Of a stretch of 64,000 nucleotides of DNA, positions 10,924 through 23,819 are shown one piece after another (position 1 is the first letter of the stretch; every line of letters starts with the position of its first letter). The notes beneath the pieces are model-generated. The model searched no databases, was not told the DNA's origin, and saw only the letters and a list, made by a program, of their open reading frames with translations. Source of the stretch: Vitellaria paradoxa (Eukaryota > Streptophyta > Magnoliopsida > Ericales > Sapotaceae); the NCBI GenBank assembly GCA_019916065.1, contig CM034233.1, forward strand, positions 45,630,673 through 45,694,672, given 5' to 3'. A program made the position numbers and the translations under genes.

Positions 10924-12437
10924 CTAGGGAGGTGAAATAGTCCTGGCAAAGTGGAACTCCTCGAACATTTGCATTAGATTATCAACTTTATTGGAAAGGA
11001 CATTTCGCTCAGTCTCCATTTGCTCCATTTTTTCCATGAAACTTTGAAGTTTATCCTAAAACTGTGCCTCACGAGATCTCGAAGTAGCACAACCCAAGCA
11101 GTAAAGATTACGCACTAAAGGAGGCTTTGGCCCATGGCCCATCCCGCATACATAACCAAATTTCCTCCCTAAGACTTGCATCCCCACCTCATCCTCACTC
11201 AATGTCGCATGGCCATTAAGGGTAGGTTCACTCTTTACTCTTTGCATCTCATCCTAAAATTCATTATTATTAATGTGAAAATATTGCTAAATTATAACTA
11301 AAAAATTTCAACGTCAGATAAAACTTAAAATATCTTACATGTAACTCTTTCGCCTTCAGGTAACACCACTGGTTATTTTTGTTTGTATGCGTATGTTTCC
11401 ACCATCCAAAGAAGCTAATTGGGTCATTACTTTCAGGATCCACCTATGAAAAATAATATATAAGTACAAGACTAATGACATAAATAAAGCACTTAAACTA
11501 ATAATTACCATGCTATGACGAGCAGGAACAAATGCACGTGAACCCATTGAGTGTGTAACAGTTTAATGAGACCGATTCTACACATTTTTTAAACATTTCT
11601 AGTACAAAAAAAATATATGTTCAACGTTAAAGCCATAAATAGACTATATTTTTTTAATACATTTTCATATAAATTATATTAACTTGGTAACGAGTGTCTA
11701 TCCATTTGTTGTCAATGTGCCACTCCCAATCCACTTGCAATATATCGGATGGGCAATGCTTTCTTGCCTCCTCCACAGTGAGTCCTTTCTCTATCATATT
11801 CTTAAATTGCTTATGCCACTTGTGCTGTAAGTCACTCAGTCGGGCCTTGAAAGTGTCCTCCACCCTCTTTCGTCCCACACTCCCAGGACTTACGTCAATG
11901 TCAATGCATGACTATAAATATAAGGTATATATAAGACATTAAATTTTAAATTATTATATATAAAATTTAGAAATGACCAAATATATTATCATAAAAAATT
12001 AATACCGTAAGGTGTGCAAATGCCTCCTCTTTATCTCTCTCACTGATGTCAACGTACCAGTGTTGATTATGCGGTAGGAAGTGTTTGGCAATAATACCAC
12101 TCACTTGATAATTTAGCCGACTCGTCACAATCAAGTGGTCGTCCCTGTTCAGGGTCCACAATTACTTTCATGGGTTGTTTTGTCTTCTAGATAAGACGAT
12201 CTATACCAAGGCCCTAAGTGGGTCCGCGTACTGATCTAGTGGTCGAGGTGAACCCTACAAAAAATATGAAAACAATTAAAAATATACATACACATAAAGT
12301 ATAAAAAAAATAAATGAATATAACTTTGATTTATACCAGCACTACTGCTCGGTGCTTGAGTTGGCTGAGTGCTTAACCCCTCATTTTCTTGAGCTCTGTC
12401 ATTCAATGCTCGTCGAAGATTTCTTCTCGGTGCCATC
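10924..12437 (-). pseudogene. tnpA-like second gene of the CACTA element, multi-exon and decayed
   Basis: Exon-like blocks run right to left. 12437-12340 starts MAPRRNLRRALNDR. 12245-12006 includes a block with NQHWYVDISERDKEEAF. 11910-11680 has the Trp-rich WHKQFKNMI...HCPSD pattern. 11540-11510 contains MGSRAFVPARH. 11445-11340 has DPISFFGWWKHTH. 11252-10924 is the last. The order resembles the plant Transposase_24 type proteins encoded beside CACTA transposases. The last exon holds a Met/Glu-rich coiled coil after an in-frame TAG. Other stops occur in the second block, so the gene is broken. In En/Spm the second product binds subterminal repeats; that role is inferred here. Confidence 0.7.
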
Positions 12438-12662
12438 TGCAAAAACATTATTAGTAGATGATAAATAATGAACAGATACATAAATATGAAAAATAGGGAA
12501 AAAAATCTTATATAACATTTAAAATTAAGTTCAACACTACTAAAATTTTAAAATCATCATATCACAATAAACCATAAAAAAGTTCAAGTGACATTATAAG
12601 AAAAGACCAATACCATTACCTTGGAATAAACCAATTAATCTAAATTTCTTAGAATAAACCAA

Positions 12663-15600
12663 TTAATCCGAGTAATCCTCTTCTTCTTGTCCTCCTTCCT
12701 TATTATTTGTGTTATCGGCATATTCAATAAGACTTTCATCTTCGTCTTCAATATCATCAAATTCATAATGTTCTAACCTGATTTCATTAGTTATTATTCT
12801 TTGTGGATTAAGTTCATTTCTACACAATGTCCCAATCTCTTGTGCATCCACTTGGATCACATTGATTGACTCAAGCTCTTGGTATGCATCCTCAACTTCC
12901 ATATCAGTAGTCTATTTTTTGAACATCATACAAGTGTTTGTGAGTGAACTTCTCCACAACTCGCCATTGGTTTCCCAGTTTCGTGTCGGCCATGTAGAAG
13001 ACTTGTTTAGCTTGGGATGATAATATAAATGGCTCATTTGCATACCACTTCTTTGTCACATTAAGGCTTGTAAAATATTTATCAGTTTGTATTCCTTTTC
13101 TTCTCTTGTCTACGTCAAACCAATCATATCGAAACATGATAACCCGAAAACCTTTTACATATTGTAACTCAATCACATTAGTTAACACACCGTAAAAGTC
13201 AATGTCATTATTATCATGCACCCCATCAATGACAACACCACAATTTTGACTTTTACGTCGATTGTCATGTTCACTTGTATGAAATCTTACTCCATTAACA
13301 ATGCAACCCCTATAACTTCATGCCTTAAAGTCTGGACCAATAGCTAAAGCAAAAATTTCATCAATGACTTCAGGGCCTCCAAATTGATACAAGCTTTCAA
13401 CCTACAAATTCAATACGTCCCCATGTCACAATTAAAATATATTAACATTTAATTAACAGTTTTTTAATTAAAATTATACTTACACGTTCCTTAAACCATG
13501 TTGGAAACTCTTTCTCATGTCTCATGTCAATGTTTGATGCACTGATTATGTTTAACTCTCTAATATGGTCACTGGTTTTAATTACACACATTATAACATT
13601 ATCAAAAAATAATATAACAAATCGAACATTTCATGTATAATAATACATACCTATGATATTTGTCCAATCCCTCACAATTATTAAGCACATACCGATGCAT
13701 GGTTTGAAGGTCTTGTGTTGACAAGGTAATGTATTTTTCATCGCCGAAAGGACGAACTTTACATGAAAAAATTGATTTACTAGGTTCTTTTCCACTTTCC
13801 TTTACCCTATCATCATTGCATTCCCCTCTATTAAATCTGGTCTCGATTCTATGAAGATACTTAGAGAGAATTGTCAGAGATTCGTTCGTAATATATGCTT
13901 CAGCAATCGAACCTTCAGGATGAGCTTTGTTCGTCACATAACCCTTTAAGGTACCTAAATATCTCTTAATTGGATACATCCATCTATAGTGCACTGGGCC
14001 ACCAACCATCGTTTCTTGCGGTAAATGTACTACCAAATGAACCATAACATCAAAGAATGTAGGCGGGAAGATCCGTTCTAACTTACAAAGTATAACGACA
14101 ATGTCTTTAGAGAGTTGCTCGAGAACTTTCACTTTCAATGTCTTGCAACATAACTTTTTAAAGAAGAAACATAATTCCACTATTGTCATATACATTTCAT
14201 TAGGTAAATATCCACGCATTCCAACTGGTAGAACTCGTTGCAGTAGCACATGACAATCATGACTCTTTAAACCTAACAACTTCCCTTCCCTCTCATTAAC
14301 ACAACGACAAATGTTCGAGGTAAACCCATCGGAGAATTTCACTAATCTTAGGAACTCACAGAAGCCACATTTTTCTTGCGGTAACAAAGTGAATATTGCT
14401 GGGGGCATCACAAGACTTGAACCATCTATGACCAAATGTAATTCGGGATGTATGCCCATATTAGCTAAATCTTGTGTAGCCATTTTGGTATCCTTCGTCT
14501 TCCCACCAATGCCTAGCAATGTGCCAAGTAAATTGTCACATATGTTTTTTTCAATATTCATCACATCAAGATTATATCGTATCTTCAACTTGTGCCAATA
14601 AGGCAACTCCCAAAATATACTCTTCTTCGTCCAAATCAACTCTTCTGCCTCACGTTTCCTTTTCTTATTGTTTGGGTGCTTTCCAGGTTTATTGACTTTA
14701 ACATATTGTAATTGCTTTAAGATATCATTGCCTGAAATCTCCTTAAGCCTATCTCGAAATTCTGATTTACCATCAAATGACTTACTCTTTCGCCAACTAT
14801 GATTCCGTGGTAGATATCGACAATGACCTATATAACATATCTTACTTCTTAGTCCTATGGAAGAGGCATCCTTGTTGCACGTTGGGCATGCCAGGTAACC
14901 CTTAGTACTCCATCCAGATAAGTAGGCAAAGGCAGGAAAATCATTTATAGTCCATAAAATAGCATCCCGCATATGAAAGGTCTCTTTACCAAAAGCATCA
15001 TAAGTAGGTACACCATCCCATAACTGTTTTAACTCATCAATCAACGGACGAAGATACACATCAAAATCCTTCCCTGGGGCATTTAGGCTAGGTATAAGAA
15101 GAGACATTATGAGATATGGTTCTTTCATACACATCTAAGGGGGTAGATTGTAAGGAACAAGAATTACTGGCCACATACTGTAATTGTTGTTCATACTCCC
15201 AAATGGATTGAATCCATCACTAGCCAACCCAAGTCATATATGTCGATAATCAGAGGAAAACTTAGGATATTTTTCATCCATTTCCTTCTATGCTGGGGAA
15301 TCAGCCGAATGTTGCAGCATATCAGCATCCTCCTCACGCTTTGTAGCATATCACCGCATATCTTCTGCGCTTTGTTTTGACATAAATAATCTCTACATTC
15401 TAGGCTTCAGTGGAAAATATCGTAAAATCTTGTGTGATACTTTCTTACCTTTCCCATCATTTACTTTCCATCTTGACTCACCACATTCAAGGCACCTACT
15501 TTTATCCTTGTGCTCCTTCCAAAATAATGCACACTCATACTTATAGACATAAATTGATTCATAGCCCAAGCCAACAATACGCAACAATGACTTTAACTCA

Positions 15601-16207
15601 TAATGAGACTTTGGAAGCGTCTTGCCTTCAGGAAAAGCCTCTTTCAACAAATCTAACAACATGTTAAATGATCAAATGCTCCATCGATTCGACACCTTTA
15701 AATGTAACAGCTTAACAACAAATGAAAGTGTTGAGAACTTAGTACAACCAGGGTATAGTTCACGCTGTGCTTCTCTAAACAAATCACAGAAAATGTCTTC
15801 ATTAGGCATTTGATTGGAAAAAGCCTCACAATTTAGATGTCCACAAATATTCCTTGGCGGATGTCGTGCATTGCTCTTATAACATTGTCGTCATCTTCTT
15901 CTTCATCTTCTTCTTCTTCTTCTTCTTCTTCATTATTAACCGACCTATCATCATCAACATGATCATTACCTATTTTTTCTCCATGGTGTACCCATTTTAC
16001 GTAAGTGTCCATCATTCCATTCACATACAGGTGATTCTCAACTATCCCCAAACTCAGTGATTTTCCTAAGTTGCGACATTTCTGACATGGGCACCTAATT
16101 GTAGAGCTATTAAGAAGATGATCACGTGCAAAATGTAGAAATGACCTAACCCCATTGATAAACTTATTGCCGAATCTATGCCGTTCATTTATCCAACTTC
16201 TATCCAT
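12663..16207 (-). pseudogene. tnpD-like CACTA transposase, decayed
   Basis: Domains appear in the usual order. The N-terminal transposase-associated region starts at ATG 16207 (MDRSWINERHRFG, with Cys pairs CPCQKC). A Glu/Asp run encoded by a TTC-complement repeat follows. The Transposase_21/TNP2 core lies at about 15300-14500, with GFNPFGSMNNNYSMWP, DVYLRPLIDEL and WTINDFPAFAYLSGWSTKG. A DUF4218-like part (14300-13690) contains KSHDCHVLLQRVLP. A DUF4216-like part (13250-12900) contains DFYGVLTNVIEL. An acidic tail ends at 12663. Introns with GT/AG borders are visible near 13645-13575 and 13483-13405. A frameshift near 15850, a TAG replacing Trp before MCMKEPY, a TGA in the RHI-LGL segment and other stops show it is not functional. 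Confidence 0.88.
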
Positions 16208-16370
16208 ATTTACTTGCCTAGTCCAAAATAAAAAAAAAAATCATTATTAATATCATAACAAGAAATTTTGTAAAAATAACTAACTAGTAAAGTTATTTAA
16301 CATCAAAAAGCTATAAGAGACCAATATGTTCCCCAATATACAATAATATGAGCAATGACGTGTCCATGCT

Positions 16371-16797
16371 TGTAATACCTCAGACTGTTGTATTAACCTA
16401 AACATATGGTTTTAGATGCATTTTGAAAGGGATATTATCTTAATTTAGTAGAATGGATCCTTAATTGTACTTTAGCGCTGAGAACTTTGAAAGAGATGGG
16501 TTAGAAAATCAAAAGGTGGCATTTTAGCCAAGTGCAGGAAAAGGGGCGCCTTGGGCGCACAAGGCATGGGCACCCAAGGTCTTGGGCGCCCACCTGAGAA
16601 GGGCTTGGGCGCCCAAAGAACAGTGGACTTGACAGATGCGAGTTTCTCCGCATTTTTCAGCCGACCCCTCTCCCCTATGAACCTATATCTAGCTAGAGGT
16701 GAAGAGAGGGTTTGAAATTTACTGTCGAGGGGTTTAAAATATTGATTATATATATATATATGTGGGTGATAAGATGCAAGAGAGAGAAAGAGAGAAG
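16371..16797 (+). repeat. Truncated 5' LTR of the Tekay-like element
   Basis: It is collinear with 18260-18700, including the TAGCCAAGTGCAGGAAAAG segment, the GGGCGCCC palindrome cassette (16542-16618) and an AT dinucleotide stretch. Homology stops after GAGAGAAAGAGAGAAG. The two cassette copies differ mainly by C/T and G/A changes. Confidence 0.8.
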
Positions 16798-18259
16798 TGA
16801 TGTATATATGTGGGTGATTATATATATCTATGTAAAGTGTGAATGTTCTTCAGTAATTGATGTGTTGTTCATCTGTTGAAGTCTTAAGTATAGGATGAGT
16901 ATTTACCAAAGTTGAGGTAAAGTTGATATGGTATGTAGACATGTATATGTTTGTGAATGAAATATCAAGGATGGTAATAAACAGTGAGTTAAGGAGTTCC
17001 TACGTTGGATTGTTCATGATTTAAGCTGAAATTTACAATAGTAATGATATAACCTATGATCAGTTAGAATGTTGGCTTGCCAATTGGTTTATAAGGTGTA
17101 TATATCTACGTGGGAGTATTGAGTTAAGGGGAGGTAATGACTTCTAGTTGAAAGAATTAATCGAGCTTAGTTTGATGAGGTTAAAGATTAATGGGTGAAT
17201 TCTGTTTACAATTGGAGATAGGGAAAGGGATGAATGTGTGGATTTGACTTTTATTTAGAATAAAGTAATTGCATTGGATTAAAAGTTTGGTAGACCAACA
17301 GAGTAATGTGAGTATATAAAGTAGAGGAAATTTTGAAATGGAAACAATGCTTGGAAAGAAGAGATGTATGACTAGAGAAGAGAATTACAAAGGCAAAACA
17401 GGTAAGGAGTTGGTGGTATAGTTTGCTAGTGGTTGTATCCAGTCGATGTCTATTACACTAAAGTAGGATACATTCAATGATGCATCTAAGTGTGATTAGT
17501 CCAATTCTACAGTGAATTATAATGTTGATTTTAACCTCAAGTTCAGCAAAGTTAAAATGTGGCCTATTTAGCTTGTGATATAGTTTTGATTGGATGGACC
17601 CCAGTTTCGGTTACAAAGGAATTAAGTGTTAAGGTCATGTGTTTCAATGTTGGACCCATGGGGAGAAACTTAGAAGAAATAAAAAGGTGACCTTTCTGAG
17701 GTAATGGTGAATCTAGTACAAGATAAACTATGTTAGGGGCAAATTGGGTGAATAAGCGTATTAAGGATATCATCAATTCTTAATTGAGAAATATTGATTA
17801 AATGAGAGATGTTATGGAGGTTTAAGGAAGTCTAAACATTGAGACGTGTGGGAAAAGAAGAAGTTCAATTTTATGGAGAAAAGAGATTAGCAGGAAAGGT
17901 AATCAGATGGAGCAATGTGGGATACCAGATAGTAAGAGATGAATGATAAAGATTTGAAAACTTGGTTGCTATTACTTGAGGGGCCATTGGAATAACTATT
18001 GGTTTTACAAATGCACAATGGAGGTGCAATTAGTAGTAGTATTTTTTGAATTGTCATGAGTTAATTGTAAAGTGATATGAATATTGGTTAATGAATAGAA
18101 TTTCAAGTTTCTAACGTGCAAGAAGTTTCAAGATGATAAAGAGCTTGCTTAAAGGTGTGAGCTAAGAAATAGAGGAGACATCTGCAAATATTTACTTAGG
18201 AAATTGTGCATGACCGTGGTATAAAATTTCGAGGATGAAATTTTTTGAAGGGGGAAAAA
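16798..18259 (+). pseudogene. Degraded 3' end of Tekay-like pol
   Basis: No open frame remains. The position, the terminal CGAGGATGAAATTTTTTG segment and the following purine tract identify it as the end of a chromovirus pol. Integrase and chromodomain motifs could not be read with confidence. The sequence is rich in TG and CA and poor in CG, as expected for long-methylated DNA. Confidence 0.55.
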
Positions 18260-21243
18260 TGTAATACCCCGGACTATTGTATTAACCTAAACATATTGTT
18301 TCGGATGCATTTGGAAGGGATATTATGTTAATTTAGTAGAATTGATCCTTAATGGTACTTTAGAGTTACGAACTTTGAAAGAGATGGGTTAGGAAATCAA
18401 AATATGGCATTTTAGCCAAGTGCAGGAAAAGAGGCACCTTGAGCGCACAAGGTATGGGCGCCCAAGGTCTTGGGCACCCACCTGAGAAGGGCTTGGGTGC
18501 CTAAGGAACAGTGGACTTGACAAATTGAGTTTCTCTGCATTTTTCAGCCGACCCCTCTCCTCTATGAACCTACATCTAGTTAGGGGTGATGAGAGGGTCT
18601 GAAATTTACTGTTAAGGGGTTTAAAATATTGATTATATATATATATATATGTGTGTGTGTGGGTGATAAGATGCAAGAGAGAGAGAGAGAGAAGTGGTTT
18701 GGAGAAGAAGAAAACCGAGTGAAGAAGCAAAGAAAGAGAAAGGAAGAAGAAAGAGCAACCGGGTGGAATCCTTGAGAGTAAGTTCATCTAGCCTTCATGG
18801 AAATTAAATTCCTCTTACAGAAGTGTAATTGGACCCTCAAGGAACTCTTCTATGTGATTTATTTGTAGTTTGGATCAAGGAGGGAGAGGATTGAGTCCAT
18901 CAAAGCTTAAAAGCTTAAAACCATAAAACACCTTCTTGTTGATCCATTTCTTACAACTTGAGGTAGGGATTTAATGCTTCTTTCTTACATATGTGATGTG
19001 TAACAAGAAGTAGAATACCTTTAGAAAACCTTTTTCACGTGTTGTCTTCATCTATGGAAGAAAATTGAAGTTATATACACATATATATGTATGTATAGGT
19101 TGAGGGAGTGAAAATGGTGTTTTGATCTATAACTTGACCCAAAGTTGATGAAAACTCAAATTGTTGATTCCTTTGATGCCTACGAGACTTGTGGCGATGT
19201 TAAAAACATGAAATTTTAAGTATATCAACCTTAACTTGGTCAATTTGAGGTCTTAAGAGTGAAAAACCAAGAAATCAGAAAACAGAGCATGAAACCTGTA
19301 ACTCGGACCAAGCTGTGGGCGCACGAGGTGGGTAACAGTTGGGCGCCCATGACATGGGTGTCCAACCTCCTTGGGCGCACAAGGCGTGGACGCATAAGCC
19401 CTTGGGCGCACAAGGCGTGGGCGCACAAGCCCTTGAGCGCACGGCTGAGTGCCAGCTTGGGTGCCCGCCGGGCCTAGGTCCGATTTCTAACTTTGTTTAC
19501 TTTGACCTTCTACCTTAGGTTTATGAAAGAGTTTAGTAACATGTTTTCACATGAAACTTTTATTTGATTAATTGCATAGATTTAAAAAGGGAAATGTGTT
19601 CTAAAAAGTAATTAAGGATTTGTTATCTTAAGCTAATGGGATTTACTTGTAATGGTGAATGAGTGTTACCTTGAATGAAATGAATTGGAAGATTACTTTG
19701 AGATAAAAGTCTTAATCGAGTAAAATTGCGATTATGTCTTGATGTAAACTAAAGGATGAGGTATATGATTATGTGATTGATTAAGTAAAATGTGAATTGA
19801 TAAAGAGACTCAAATTCTTAATGATGATAAATGTTGAATGTTTAATAAGGTTCGATAAATGTTAATATGAGATGAATCTTGAAATGAACCGAAAAATGAA
19901 TATATGATTGAAAGAGATTGAAATGTGAACTTTTGTTAATAAGTGATGGAAATTAAACGAGGCTTGGGTTAAATGAAATGAGTTGTATTCCATGATGAAA
20001 TAGAATGTGGTTATGTGTGTTAGAAAGTTTATGGTGATGAATGTGAATTGTGATTAAAGAGTATTGAATGCGATGAATGATTGGTTGTGTGCCAGGGGCC
20101 GTGGTGGGGTATGAAAATAGGAAGGGTCGTGAGATTACCCTCGGGTTGAAAGACCCAGAACTTGTGCAGGTTTTGGTGTCAATGCTAGTGGGTTAGTAGC
20201 CCACATCATTGTGTGTATATGGGTTACCCGTGACCCTGAACTGTGATCCTAAACGATGGTGTTCAGTTTACCGTTTCCGTTGGGTCTGGACCCATAAAAG
20301 ACAGTGTTGTGTATGCAACCAACCCCCGAGGATTTGTGTGATTGTGGCCATGTGTTTGAATAATGAAATAATGATATTGTGGATGTGATTACGTGATTGA
20401 ATGATGAATAAATGGTAATGTGGATGTGGATATGTGATTGAATGTTGAATATGTGATAAGATGGTATGGAATGTGATTAGATACGATGTTGAGAAATTTA
20501 ATAATGAAAAATAATTAGAATTGAATACTGCACTTTGATGTTATTAATTGATAATAAATATTATAAATATGGTTGTATGGTCGACTATGATTAAACATTA
20601 AAGAGAGAATTGAAATGTGATTTGAACTAATGAATGGAATTTCAAGGATTAAATATTAATTAGAATTGAATCCTTCTTACGATATTGTTGTGTGAAAATG
20701 TATATATTCTAAATTGGTTATGTAGTTATGTTGATAAACTGTTGTGGCTCTAGAACATATTGAGATAACTAGATACGCTATAAACAGCATGCATGTTTGG
20801 AATACATATCATATATGTTTGTTTGAGGCATTGTGGGCACAAGTGGACCTGTGCTCACGTCCCTACAGATTTTGATGCAGAAGCATGCCATAACAATCAG
20901 GTGGGTTAATGGGGTTGGACTAGAAGTGTGTGCATGAGCCCTACTAAGCTTAATAAAAGCTTTTGGTCATTTAGTATAAGTTTTATTTGGAATTGTAATA
21001 TTGCACATTGCTAGACTTATTCAATTTGGTTGTAATGGCCACAAGGCCTAAGTTATGTATTAATGGGAATGGAGTATGGAGTATGTAACCTGGCAACTGT
21101 CAGGGTTTTACTTATATTATCCTATTTTATGTCTCGGGTTCACTAGTTTACGTTACGTTGCTCTGATCATGGGTTGGTTATGTTAGTGCATGTTGTGTGT
21201 GTTTATCATTCACCCCTCGGGTTACGAGATCCGAGGTGTGACA
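18260..21243 (+). repeat. 3' LTR of the Tekay-like element (2984 bp)
   Basis: It starts TGTAATACCCC and ends with GGTGTGACA. It carries two separate CTTGGGCGC-type palindrome arrays (18431-18506 and 19314-19474). The segment around 20800-21080, with CACGTCCCTACAG and GGTTGTAATGGCCACAAGG, matches in inverted form the solo LTR at 54569-56570. Long LTRs of about 3 kb are usual for Tekay elements. Confidence 0.8.
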
Positions 21244-22484
21244 GTACTTCATATGACTTTTGAGGATGGCTAGCTATGTAAAGCTCTAATTATTTTGTCA
21301 CTGTAGCAAACTAATTGAGATAAAGGCACAAACATCATCAATTGGTTGTGTTCAGTAAATAAGATTTTCATTTTCTTAATTAATTGTGTAGGTGTAATGA
21401 CATTCAAACAACAAATTAGGTAGACTGATGTGGCTAAAATAGTTCCCTTCACTACAGCAGAAGAGATAACCATCAAAATGTAGGTAACTGCATAAGGACA
21501 AATGATGTCTATATATAACTCAAAAAAGCCACGGTACCAAACAAGTTGGAACAACTATACGAATTCTTTCTTCTGTTGGTTTATGTCATAAGTTATGTTG
21601 TGTATATATATACTTATACATAATTACACAATTTAGTCTTCCAAATTTGAAACAGAAAACACAATACTTTTCTTCATAATCAAAAGGCATAATTACACTT
21701 TACATTATCATGGTCTGAATTGAAAGCACATGACCCCCTCTAAATCTGGCTAAGCCTATACATATATATTCTACTGGATCAATAGAAAAGTTTCAATCAT
21801 GTTGCATTTTGGCTCCAATACAAGGGCTATAGAAAAAACAAAATTAAATCTGAGCAAGGCATAATTAGTTTGGTGGAGAAAATTAGTAAATTTGTTTTTT
21901 TTTTTTTTTTATAAAAATTGGTGAACCAAACACCCTCTTACTATAATTCCATTTTAAATTGTTGAAAGACGAACAAAATTGTTCAATTATAAAAAAAAAA
22001 AAAATCAATTATGGTTTTTGTGGGGGGAGACATTGCAAGTGAAAGTAGAAATTTGTCATTTGATCTCTACAAATTAATTAAGGCATGAAGCACAATTTTG
22101 ACTTTTTCCATTTAAATCGAAGCACAATTAAAGATGGCCTCCACTTGGGTCCCAAAGATTAAAAAAATCATGCAAACCATTGAATGGGGTTGGAAAACGA
22201 CAGAAATCCTTACGTATTTTCCACAAACTCCTGCTGCACGTTGCTTTTAAAGGTCTCTATAATTGTTGCTTTTAAAGGTCTCTATAAAACGGAAAATAAT
22301 AAAAATAGAAATGTGAATTAAATACGACTTAAATTTCTTAAATTTGATTGGTAGATTAAAAAATCAAATTTTGATGAAATTATACACGCAACCATTGACA
22401 ACTAAACAAATCTATCAATACTTGGGGGGCAGTGGGAAGCCAACTAAAAATTAGAAAATGCTTAAAAATGGTGGTCAACTCAAC
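21244..22484. other. CACTA interior without recognised gene
   Basis: AT-rich sequence with homopolymer runs near 21895 and 21990. The 22-bp word TTGCTTTTAAAGGTCTCTAT is duplicated in tandem at 22240-22287. A 94-codon minus-strand frame (21554-21270) shows no recognisable domain and I do not call it a gene. Confidence 0.5.
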
Positions 22485-22996
22485 CTATGACACTGGTTGA
22501 AGACCAAACTGACCAGTATCTTCACAGCTTTGTCTTTGCGGTAGCTTCATAAATGAAATTCTGCTTTTCATTTGGTTTGTGTACTTTGTTTTGACAAAAT
22601 AAATTCTCTGTTTCTTATTTCTTGTCTTGGGAAAAAGGACAATGATTCCGTGAGAAATTGACCAATGGAATACAGATTTAGGAATAGCAAACATGAAAGG
22701 GTATATTACTCATAGAACTCACTTTCTGTCAAGTTTAATTCCAGTCGTTGAAGGGCCTGTATCTCTTCAAGTTCTTCCCCTCTGAGAAGAGTCAAAACCC
22801 TAAGAAAACAAGAGATGAGAGAGTTAAATTAGGGCAAAATTATAAAATCAAAATCCTAAGAAAATCAAAGATCGGAGAGACAAAGAGATGAAGATATACT
22901 GCGCTTCCGAAACCCAAGCCGTTGGTGATCAATCCTTGCGGCGATTGACAGGGAGACGGACGGAGTTAGAAACCTCTGCAATGGCGTTGCAAACAT
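22485..22996 (-). pseudogene. Probable captured host gene fragment: organelle-targeting-like first exon plus downstream exon pieces
   Basis: The minus-strand ATG at 22996 opens a 43-codon frame to a TGA at 22865. Its start MFATPLQRFLTPSVSLS is Ser/Arg-rich with no acidic residue for about 21 residues, like a plastid or mitochondrial transit peptide. Further left, after a pyrimidine-rich TTTTCTTAG splice-acceptor-like site, a frame reading EELEEIQALQRLELNL ends at a TGA/TAA near 22705. Another exon-like piece at 22570-22488 ends QFGLQPVS and a stop. Base composition is clearly less AT-rich than the surroundings. CACTA elements often carry such fragments. Which host gene it came from is unknown. 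Confidence 0.5.
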
Positions 22997-23819
22997 GTTG
23001 AATGAGAATTGTATTTTACATACACTTTGTTTAAAAAAATAAAAATTAAAAATTAAAAAAAAAAAACAAGTTCTTAAACAAGCCTTAAATGTTCTCTCTT
23101 TCCTTTTCTTTTTATTTTTTCCTTTTTATTTTTATTTTTTAAATTGAACATGAAAATTCATTTGATAAATTTATTTTAGTTTTTGAATAAAATAATTTTA
23201 TTTATTAAAATAAAATAAAATAATTATATTATTTATTAAAAGTAATTTTAGTTTAATAAAATATTTGAATAAAATAATTTATTTTAATATAATGTAACAA
23301 AAATAGATAAAGCATAAGGATTGACAAAATGCTTGGAACTTAAAAAATAGAGTGAAAATATTTTTTTGTTTACGTTTTTCTGTTTAAGTTATTTTTTTGA
23401 AAATAAAAAATTGTAAATAGATTTAACAATTTCTGTTGCTAATTTATAAAATTTTGAAAATATAAACAGAAAATAAAAATGTTATCAAATGAGGCCTAAT
23501 AATAGTAATTCTTGCTTTGAGTTATTTTTATAAAAGTAGTAGAAAATTTATAAAAAAATTTTAATCTAAGTTAATTTTGCAATACGTCAATAATTAAAAA
23601 TAAAAAATTATATTAAAATTGACATATTTTAAAATAAAAAAGATCGGGTCAATTAAGTAGATTTGACATTTAATATATATTAGTAGCGTCGAGCTTTATT
23701 TTTAGAATAAAGCTGGATCAAAATTTAATAAAATAAAAATCTCCAATACTCGTATAAAAAATTGATTTTAATCAACTCTATCTACTTGCTAGTAATTGTC
23801 TGTCCCTAAGGTTACTTAT
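22997..23819. other. AT-rich CACTA interior, no gene
   Basis: Dominated by A/T words such as AATAAAATAATTTTATTTATT. I see no coding frame, repeat array or known motif. Confidence 0.6.

Larger units (their letters stand above)
16371..21243 (+). mobile_element. Internally deleted Tekay-like (chromovirus) retrotransposon inside the CACTA element
   Basis: Two direct repeats starting TGTAATACC (16371 and 18260) are the two LTR starts. The second extends to a TGTGACA end at 21243. Just before the second is a sequence reading KFRG in translation followed by a GAAGGGGGAAAAA polypurine tract, the usual 3' end of chromovirus pol. The 5' LTR is cut at about 16797 and most of gag-pol is gone. Flanks ATGCT and GTACT match at three of five bases, consistent with a decayed duplication but not proof. 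Confidence 0.78.

Noticed and set aside
14311..14601. 96-codon plus-strand frame
   Set aside because: It is antisense to the conserved transposase core.
15890..15935. TTC trinucleotide run and the plus-strand frame over it
   Set aside because: On the minus strand it encodes the Glu/Asp run of the transposase; the plus frame is its shadow.
16371..21243. Clear 5-bp target duplication for the Tekay-like element
   Set aside because: ATGCT and GTACT match at only three positions, so it is reported as unproven.
21270..21554. 94-codon minus frame with hydrophobic segments
   Set aside because: No domain, no promoter or splice context, AT-rich; kept only as noncoding CACTA interior.
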